6,186 nucleotides of DNA, taken from positions 1 through 6,186 of the forward strand of contig JAPUKI010000405.1 in NCBI GenBank assembly GCA_027295745.1, read 5' to 3'. Below, in pieces: positions 1-4,815 of the stretch. How positions within the stretch are numbered: position 1 is the first letter of the stretch; the number at the start of each line of letters is the position of its first letter. This stretch comes from Acidobacteriota bacterium. GTDB lineage: Bacteria; Acidobacteriota; UBA6911; RPQK01; JADFOI01. Both the position numbers and the translations under genes were made by a program. The notes under the pieces were generated by a model. That model was not told the DNA's origin, did no database searches, and was given only the letters and a program-made list of their open reading frames with translations.

Positions 1-68
1 CATGGACCGAAAACTCGCGCCGGCGAACGCCGCGATTGTCGGCATCGTCGATGACATCGATTGGGTAA
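1..68 (+). other. Window edge out of frame with glyS (frameshift or chimeric end)
   Basis: In the frame of the downstream glyS segment these bases read to a TAA at 66-68 and show no GlyS-like residues. The +2 frame is open from base 2 to a TGA at 74-76 and looks coding-like: codons ending mostly in G or C, peptide ending IVGIVDDIDWVRGF. This could be a diverged stretch of GlyS displaced by a frameshift near 60-75, since GlyS has a VDAVLA...DD region before DFEAL, but the match is weak. The first 60 bases are about 62% G+C, which looks richer than the sequence that follows. A sequencing indel, a chimeric contig end or a genuine mutation all remain possible. Confidence 0.45.
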
Positions 69-425
69 GAGGATTTTGAGGCTCTGGCCATTGCTTTTAA
101 GAGGACTAAGAATATTCTGGCCAACCAGCCTATTGAGGTGTCAGAGGTCAACACAGAGAGTCTGATAGAACCCGAGGAACGCACCCTCTTCCGTGCCTAT
201 TCGGAAATCAGACCAAAGGTGGAAGACAATCTCAAGGTGGGTGATTATGTTTCTGCCCTGAGGCAGATTGCCGGGTTGAGAAAGAGTGTGGATCCATTTT
301 TTGACAAGGTGCTGGTGATGGCCGAGGATGAAAAGCTGCGCAGAAATCGTTTACGCCTATTGCATGATATCTCCCAGCTCTTCTTGAGGATCGCTGACAT
401 CTCAGAAATTGTACAGGAGGGTTGA
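69..425 (+). CDS. glyS: Glycyl-tRNA synthetase beta subunit, C-terminal part (5' portion missing)
   Basis: This is the last 118 codons of the beta subunit of the alpha2beta2 glycyl-tRNA synthetase, the cytoplasmic enzyme that charges tRNA-Gly. The segment covers the C-terminal DALR-type anticodon-binding region. The family wording is clear: DFEALAIAFKRTKNIL at the beginning, then FRAYSEIRPKVED, GDYVSALRQIAGLRKSVDPFFDKVLVMAEDE, and the closing LRRNRLRLLHDISQLFLRIADIS. The full subunit is usually close to 700 residues, so most of the gene lies to the left, and glyQ (alpha subunit) would be expected there. The frame is closed by a TAA at 66-68 just upstream, so the homology does not run cleanly to the window edge. 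An internal GTG at 138 is not a believable start, because homology begins before it. The stop lies two bases before the next gene. Family assignment is secure; the integrity of the gene is not. Confidence 0.92.
   Translation, partial: EDFEALAIAFKRTKNILANQPIEVSEVNTESLIEPEERTLFRAYSEIRPKVEDNLKVGDYVSALRQIAGLRKSVDPFFDKVLVMAEDEKLRRNRLRLLHDISQLFLRIADISEIVQEG
415..420 (+). promoter_or_regulatory. Strong ribosome binding site that sets the inositol phosphate synthase start
   Basis: A perfect AGGAGG lies inside the last codons of glyS, seven bases before the ATG at 428. The in-frame TTG at 422 is only one base from this site and is therefore unlikely to be the start. The location implies translation of the second gene from the glyS message. 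Confidence 0.85.
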
Positions 426-427
426 GC

Positions 428-1744
428 ATGAGTGAGAAGAAAATTGAAATCGCGGATCCGAAAGGTAAGCTGGGGGTCCTGCTGATTGGCCTCGGTGCCG
501 TCAGTACCACCTTTATCGCTGGAGTGGAAGCCATCAAAAAGGGTTTGGGAGAAGCCATTGGTTCCCTCACCCAGATGGGCACCGTCCGTCTGGGTAAGCG
601 CACTGAGAAGAGAATTCCAAGAATTGCGGATTTTGTTCCTCTGGCGGGACTTGATGACCTTGTTTTTGCTGCTTGGGACATCTTTGAGGACGATGCCTAC
701 GCGGCTTCCATCAATGCCGGCGTGCTGGAAACCAGCTTGTTGGAACAGGTCAGGGGAGAGCTTGAAGCCATCCGTCCCATGAAAGCTGTCTTTCACCCTC
801 GCGATGTGAAACGACTGCACGGTACCCACCTCAAGGAGGAGAAGACAAAATGGGATCTGGCCCAGAAATTGGTTGAGGACATTCAGCACTTTCAAAAGGA
901 GAAAGACATAGACCGAATGGTCATGATTTGGTGCGGCAGCACCGAAGTGTTTCTCCGTGAGACGGAGACTCACCAGTCCCTGGAGAAGCTGGAGGCGGGG
1001 TTGAAGAGCAATGACGAGAACATCCCTTCCAGCATGGTCTATGCATACGCAGCCCTTCACTTGGGAATCCCCTTTGCCAATGGAGCGCCTAATCTCACCG
1101 TCGATGTTCCAGCTTTTACCCAGCTGGCGGAACTGAAGCGAGTGCCTGTGTGTGGGAAAGACTTTAAAACAGGTCAGACGCTCATGAAGACGATTCTTGC
1201 CCCCGGGTTGAAAGCCCGGTTGTTGGGACTGTCAGGCTGGTTTTCAACCAATATTTTGGGAAATCGAGATGGTGAGGTATTGGACGATCCCGACTCATTC
1301 AAAACCAAGGAAGAGAGTAAATTGTCGGTCCTGGAGCACATTTTGCAGCCCGATGTTTATCCCGATCTTTACAGCAACTTCTATCACAAGGTTCGGATTA
1401 ACTACTATCCCCCCCGCAAAGACAACAAAGAGGGCTGGGACAACGTCGATCTTTTCGGGTGGCTGGGATATCCGATGCAGCTCAAGATTAATTTTTTGTG
1501 CCGCGATAGTATTCTGGCAGCTCCTCTTGTTTTGGATCTGGTGCTCTTTCTGGATCTGGCGAAGAGGGCCGGGATGGGTGGCATCCAGGAATGGCTCTCT
1601 TTTTATTTCAAGAGTCCCATGACACTGCCCGAATTGTATCCCGAACACGATCTATTCATTCAGCAAATGAAGTTAAAAAACACACTTCGATATATGCGCG
1701 GTGAGGAGCAGATTACTCACCTGGGGCTGGATTACTATCAGTAG
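428..1744 (+). CDS. ino1: Inositol-3-phosphate synthase (myo-inositol-1-phosphate synthase, MIPS)
   Basis: Converts D-glucose 6-phosphate to L-myo-inositol 1-phosphate with tightly bound NAD+, the committed step of inositol synthesis; a cytosolic enzyme. The 438-residue protein starts with the Rossmann NAD loop GLGAVSTT (about 21-28). It carries the core family signatures GKDFKTGQT (243-251), LGNRDG (277-282), KTKEESK (292-298), YYPPRKDNKEGWD (326-338) and CRDSILAAPLVLDL (358-371); the lysines in these blocks are the catalytic and phosphate-binding candidates. The phrases GSLTQMGTVRLGKRTE and FVPLAGLDDLVFAAWDIFEDDAYAAS are typical of the Bacteroides/Acidobacteria-like branch rather than the actinobacterial Ino1. 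Length is full for that branch. The ATG is chosen because of the AGGAGG at 415-420. It follows glyS by two bases. No phosphatase or phosphatidylinositol synthase gene is in the window, so use in inositol lipids or osmolytes is inference. The symbol is by family, not by orthology to a named gene. Confidence 0.95.
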   Translation: MSEKKIEIADPKGKLGVLLIGLGAVSTTFIAGVEAIKKGLGEAIGSLTQMGTVRLGKRTEKRIPRIADFVPLAGLDDLVFAAWDIFEDDAYAASINAGVLETSLLEQVRGELEAIRPMKAVFHPRDVKRLHGTHLKEEKTKWDLAQKLVEDIQHFQKEKDIDRMVMIWCGSTEVFLRETETHQSLEKLEAGLKSNDENIPSSMVYAYAALHLGIPFANGAPNLTVDVPAFTQLAELKRVPVCGKDFKTGQTLMKTILAPGLKARLLGLSGWFSTNILGNRDGEVLDDPDSFKTKEESKLSVLEHILQPDVYPDLYSNFYHKVRINYYPPRKDNKEGWDNVDLFGWLGYPMQLKINFLCRDSILAAPLVLDLVLFLDLAKRAGMGGIQEWLSFYFKSPMTLPELYPEHDLFIQQMKLKNTLRYMRGEEQITHLGLDYYQ

Positions 1745-1749
1745 CTTAC

Positions 1750-1832
1750 GGACAGTTCGGGGGAGAGTTCGGGGACAGGCCCAAGAATTCTCCCCGAATT
1801 CGGGGCCTGTCCCCGAACTGCCCGAACTGTCC
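1750..1832. repeat. Large nested palindrome, REP-like element or terminator
   Basis: Five bases after the MIPS stop lies an imperfect inverted repeat of about 35 base pairs. The outer stem pairs 1750-1761 with 1821-1832 (12 bp), and the inner stem pairs 1766-1782 with 1803-1819 (17 bp, all matched). The two are separated by a small bulge (GGAG against G). The 20-base loop itself holds two GAATTC copies (1785-1790 and 1796-1801) around TCCCC, able to form a third short stem. The unit AGTTCGGGG occurs twice in the left arm, so the element looks modular. No T-run follows directly, so it is not a classical intrinsic terminator, though it could stop or stabilise the upstream transcript. The GGGGACAGG/CCTGTCCCC wording resembles REP palindromes mobilised by RAYT-type Y1 transposases; that identity is inferred. 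Confidence 0.75.
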
Positions 1833-1855
1833 CTGTTTCATCTTGCAATGGTATC

Positions 1856-1864
1856 TGAGATAAT
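1856..1864 (+). promoter_or_regulatory. Candidate extended -10 promoter for the phosphatase gene
   Basis: TGAGATAAT combines a TG extension with a GATAAT hexamer that matches five of six bases of the sigma-70 -10 consensus. It sits about 32 bases before the ATG at 1896, giving a short leader. The -35 position at 17-base spacing (TTTCAT, 1836-1841) is poor, which an extended -10 can tolerate. It lies just beyond the palindrome, which would insulate it from the upstream transcript. Seen by eye only. Confidence 0.4.
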
Positions 1865-1895
1865 CAGCACCAGCTGAAAGCACGCGGAAGACCTG

Positions 1896-3551
1896 ATGGG
1901 CAAACAAAAGCCTACTCCCTATCTGAAGTTGCTGGGCCCGGAGAAGACCCAGGAGCAAGTCTTCGAAGTCAGCGCGGATGAAGTTCTCATTGGCAGAAGT
2001 TCTGACGCTGATTTTGTCGTCCTCATCGACCGCTCTGTGTCTCGACAACATGCCAAGATTGTCAAAAAGGATGGGGGTTATGCGATCGTTGACCTCAAAA
2101 GCACACATGGGACCTTTGTCAATGGCCAGCGCATTGAAGAGCAAATGCTTCAAGATGGGGACCAACTCCGTCTGGGACGCTTGGAAGTGCTCTTTTCATC
2201 TGACGAATTAAGCAAAGGTGCCTCGACCACCGCTGGAGATCTCAGAACGTCCTTAGCCCATTTGAGCTCGGTTCTTGGGTCTCAACAATACTCAGAATAT
2301 TCCGATTTGGAGAAGATCCACTTCATCTTGGATCTCCAGTACCAATGGGGACAGCAGTTTTCCTCCGATGAGACCTTTGAACACATATTGAGATTTGCTC
2401 TCCAAACCATCGGCGCAGAAAGAGGTTGCGTTTTTAAGCGGCAGGGCGACGCTTCCAGATATGTCGTGGGGCTCACCGCCGAAGACCAGGTCTTGTCTGA
2501 ATTCGAATTTCGTACCAGCCAAACTGTGGTGGCTCAGGTGGCAGGTACTGGAAGCCCTGTCTTTATGACTGAGGGGATCAAAGGTGATCTCGCGCGCCAG
2601 GAGAGTATTGTGGAAATGCAGGTCAGAGCTCTTGCCTGCTTACCTCTTAAGGGAATCTCGGCTGAGTCGGACATACCTGAACTTCTGGGAATCCTTTATC
2701 TCGACAGTACCAGCATCATGGGCGTCCTGTCGGGTCTGGATGAAAAGATCCTCAGGAAGCTGGCAGTTGAGGCCGGTAACGTGCTCGAGAAGGTGGAAAT
2801 GATCAAGGGCATTGAGGAGAGAAAGAAGTACGAGCAGGGAATGGTGATCGCCTTCGAAACCCAGAAAAGTCTTTTACCTCATTCCCTTCCCAAATTTGGG
2901 AGTTTCAGCTTCGAGGCTCATAGTGAACCCACCCGTCACGTGGGAGGCGACTTTTATGATTTTCTCCAACCGACCTCCCAGGAGCTGATTGGGATCTTGG
3001 CAGATGTCTCCGGTAAAGGAGTTTCGGCGGCTCTGTTGAGTTCGTTGCTGCAGGGAGCCCTGGACATGGAATTCCGTACCGGTGTTCCACCCGAGGAGGC
3101 TCTGGCCCTTGTGAATTCGCTCCTGTGCGAAAGATCACCCTCCAATTGTTTTGCCACCCTTTTTCTCTTCTCTATCGATACCCAGGGTAAGGGAGTATAT
3201 GTGGGGGCGGGCCACAATCCCGCCTATCTCTTTCGTGCTGCCACGGGTGAGATTGAAGAGCTCCGCTCTGAGGGTTTGATCCTGGGAGCTTTCGAGAATG
3301 CCTCCTACCACTCTCGCACGCTCCAATTCGGGCCTCAGGATGTCTTGGTTGTCTATTCCGATGGCGTCACGGAGGCGTTTAACACTCAGGGAGAGATGTT
3401 TGAAGAAGAGAGACTTCTGCAAATCATCAAGACTTACGCACCTACTGGAGCCGAGGCACTCAAAAAAGAACTCCTGGACGCCTTGGACCAATTCACTGAG
3501 GGGATGGCTCAACACGATGACCTCACCTTCGTGCTGATCGAGGCAGGATGA
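1896..3551 (+). CDS. FHA-GAF-PP2C (RsbU/SpoIIE-type) serine phosphatase
   Basis: A 551-residue three-domain signalling phosphatase, probably cytoplasmic; no signal peptide or membrane segment is visible. Residues about 9-101 form an FHA domain (GRSSDAD 33-39, SRQHAKI 49-55, STHGTFVNG near 69-77), which binds phosphothreonine. About 135-300 is a GAF sensor domain; its ligand is unknown. A helical linker ends in ETQKSLLP, the usual entry to RsbU-type catalytic domains. Residues about 335-550 are the metal-dependent PP2C/SpoIIE domain with GGDFYDF (D352), LADVSGKG (D370), GAGHNPAYLF (437-446), VVYSDGVTEAF (D489) and HDDLTF (D541, D542); all metal-binding aspartates appear present, so it should be active. 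Family members dephosphorylate anti-sigma-factor antagonists, but none is encoded nearby, so its target is unknown. GGAAG at 1886-1890 is the likely ribosome site, and an in-frame TGA at 1875 excludes an earlier start. Confidence 0.93.
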   Translation: MGKQKPTPYLKLLGPEKTQEQVFEVSADEVLIGRSSDADFVVLIDRSVSRQHAKIVKKDGGYAIVDLKSTHGTFVNGQRIEEQMLQDGDQLRLGRLEVLFSSDELSKGASTTAGDLRTSLAHLSSVLGSQQYSEYSDLEKIHFILDLQYQWGQQFSSDETFEHILRFALQTIGAERGCVFKRQGDASRYVVGLTAEDQVLSEFEFRTSQTVVAQVAGTGSPVFMTEGIKGDLARQESIVEMQVRALACLPLKGISAESDIPELLGILYLDSTSIMGVLSGLDEKILRKLAVEAGNVLEKVEMIKGIEERKKYEQGMVIAFETQKSLLPHSLPKFGSFSFEAHSEPTRHVGGDFYDFLQPTSQELIGILADVSGKGVSAALLSSLLQGALDMEFRTGVPPEEALALVNSLLCERSPSNCFATLFLFSIDTQGKGVYVGAGHNPAYLFRAATGEIEELRSEGLILGAFENASYHSRTLQFGPQDVLVVYSDGVTEAFNTQGEMFEEERLLQIIKTYAPTGAEALKKELLDALDQFTEGMAQHDDLTFVLIEAG

Positions 3552-3567
3552 GGAAGAAGGAGGCAGG

Positions 3568-3613
3568 AGACCACAGACCACAGACCACAGACCACAGACC
3601 ACAGACCACAGAC
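3568..3613. repeat. Heptanucleotide tandem repeat (CCACAGA)n
   Basis: Six perfect head-to-tail copies of CCACAGA occupy 3571-3612, with a partial AGA before and a C after, giving 46 bases at period 7 (TCTGTGG on the other strand). It lies in the 120-base gap between the phosphatase and the dehalogenase-like gene, 17 bases after the phosphatase stop and about 60 bases before the next ATG. It resembles the short tandemly repeated heptamers seen in some bacterial intergenic regions. Perfect copies suggest recent slippage and likely variation in copy number. It is too short in unit and lacks spacers, so it is not CRISPR. Confidence 0.95.
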
Positions 3614-3659
3614 TAGTTGAACACCTGACTGCTGTCTCCTATCTCCTTTCCTTAAGACT

Positions 3660-3663
3660 GAGG
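3660..3663 (+). promoter_or_regulatory. Ribosome binding site of the dehalogenase-like gene
   Basis: GAGG lies eight bases before the ATG at 3672. An in-frame TAG at 3666-3668 excludes any upstream start, which matters because it rules out a longer protein carrying a Tat signal. Confidence 0.65.
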
Positions 3664-3671
3664 TGTAGAGC

Positions 3672-4799
3672 ATGACACGAACGGTATCCGAGCCTACCAC
3701 CCGGGTGGTAGGTCCCCTGACGCGCATCGATCTACGAGATGAGCTGCACACCCAGGCGGCCATGGGCAATCTGGGTAAACGGATCCAGGAAAGATGGACT
3801 TCCGAGTCGGTGGATCCTTTTCGGCGTATTTTCTACCCGGATCGGCGACCCCAAAATGCTCCCATACGCTCCTGGCGCAGTGTGGCCGATGGGCCCTTAA
3901 ACCCCAAGCGGACCGAGGTCAAAAACCCCAGGCGGATGTCTGAAATCATCAAAGGGGTGGCCAAGTTTCTGGATGCTGATCTGGTGGGCATCTGTCAGCT
4001 GAATCAAGCTTGGGTTTTTACCCACCATGGTCTGCGGATCGATCACCATAAGGGAACTGCCGGGCAGCCCATCAACCTCAATCACAAGTATGCCATTTCG
4101 ATTGCCGTCGAAATGGAACACGAAAACTATGCCAATTCCCCCAGTTTCATCGACAACGCTTCAACCGGAAAGGGTTATCTGGAGAGTGCCAAGGTGGTTG
4201 TGAGTCTGGCAGCCTGGATCCGTGAAATTGGCTGGCCTGCCAAGGCCCACTTTTTTATTAGTGAGGAAGTGATTCATATTCCCATTGCTGTGGAAGCTGG
4301 TGTGGGTGAGCTTGCACGAAACGGAAACCTCATTACTCGCAAATATGGACCGCGTGTCCGTTTGGCAACCGTAACCACCGATCTCCCCCTCGAGGTGGAC
4401 AACCCCGTGGATATCGGTGTGCAGGCCATGTGTACCGATTGTAACAAGTGTGCGGTGAATTGCCCCGTTCAGTGCATCCCCTATGGAGAGAAGGTCATCG
4501 AAAACAACGTGGAGAAATGGGCGGTGGACAACGTCAAATGCATGAAATTTTGGACGGCTAATCGGGGTCGTTTCAACGACTGCGCCCGTTGCTTTACCAC
4601 TTGTGTCTGGAATCTTCCCGATACTCGGTGGGCCCGTATCATCACTTGGGGAATACCCAAATGGCACTGGTGGCGAAAGGGCTTTCTCTTGATGGACGAT
4701 CTGATCCGCGGGAAGAAACCCAACCCGAGACGGAAATGGCTGTTCTACAAGGCACCCGGGCCTAAGGAAGGCTGGACCCTTCCCGATGTGATCGAATGA
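3672..4799 (+). CDS. Reductive dehalogenase-family (RdhA-like) corrinoid iron-sulfur protein, no Tat signal
   Basis: A 375-residue protein of the reductive dehalogenase/epoxyqueuosine reductase superfamily, expected to bind a cobamide and two [4Fe-4S] clusters. The stretch GVGELARNGNLITRKYGPRVRLATVTTDLPLEVDNPVDIG (about 210-249) matches RdhA wording better than QueG. Cluster 1 is C254, C257, C260, C264 followed by Pro; cluster 2 is C290 then C304, C307, C311. After C311 the usual Pro is Val. The N-terminus has no twin-arginine motif or hydrophobic stretch and an in-frame stop blocks extension, so it is probably cytosolic, unlike respiratory RdhA (about 450-550 residues, exported). No RdhB-type membrane anchor lies next to it. 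The C-terminal 90 residues are very rich in Trp. The following CoA ligase starts 16 bases on, suggesting one operon and possibly a CoA-thioester substrate. Reductive dehalogenation is inferred from the family; another reductive reaction is possible. Confidence 0.85.
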   Translation: MTRTVSEPTTRVVGPLTRIDLRDELHTQAAMGNLGKRIQERWTSESVDPFRRIFYPDRRPQNAPIRSWRSVADGPLNPKRTEVKNPRRMSEIIKGVAKFLDADLVGICQLNQAWVFTHHGLRIDHHKGTAGQPINLNHKYAISIAVEMEHENYANSPSFIDNASTGKGYLESAKVVVSLAAWIREIGWPAKAHFFISEEVIHIPIAVEAGVGELARNGNLITRKYGPRVRLATVTTDLPLEVDNPVDIGVQAMCTDCNKCAVNCPVQCIPYGEKVIENNVEKWAVDNVKCMKFWTANRGRFNDCARCFTTCVWNLPDTRWARIITWGIPKWHWWRKGFLLMDDLIRGKKPNPRRKWLFYKAPGPKEGWTLPDVIE

Positions 4800-4815
4800 C
4801 GTAGAGCATACCCAG

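Noticed and set aside
138..425. Separate small 95-residue gene starting at GTG 138
   Set aside because: GlyS homology runs upstream of this codon (DFEALAIAFKRTKNIL from 72), so the GTG is internal to glyS.
422..427. TTG at 422 as the MIPS start
   Set aside because: It leaves only one base after AGGAGG; the ATG at 428 has normal seven-base spacing.
245..1060. 271-codon open frame on the minus strand
   Set aside because: It lies antisense to glyS and MIPS, both firmly identified; its translation has no recognisable family motif.
3568..3613. CRISPR array
   Set aside because: The unit is 7 bp with no spacers, so it is a simple tandem repeat.
3617..3645. Possible promoter TTGAAC, 17 bases, TATCTC before the dehalogenase-like gene
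   Set aside because: The -10 matches only three of six bases; spacing is good, but the match is too weak to call.
3509..3769. Minus-strand peptide with periodic VCGLWSV repeats
   Set aside because: The periodicity is just the 7-bp tandem repeat read in codons (21 bases give 7 residues); there is no sign of a gene.
3665..4809. Shared GTAGAGCAT at 3665-3673 and 4801-4809 near the starts of the last two genes
   Set aside because: A nine-base coincidence is expected many times by chance in a window this size, and its position relative to the two start codons differs.
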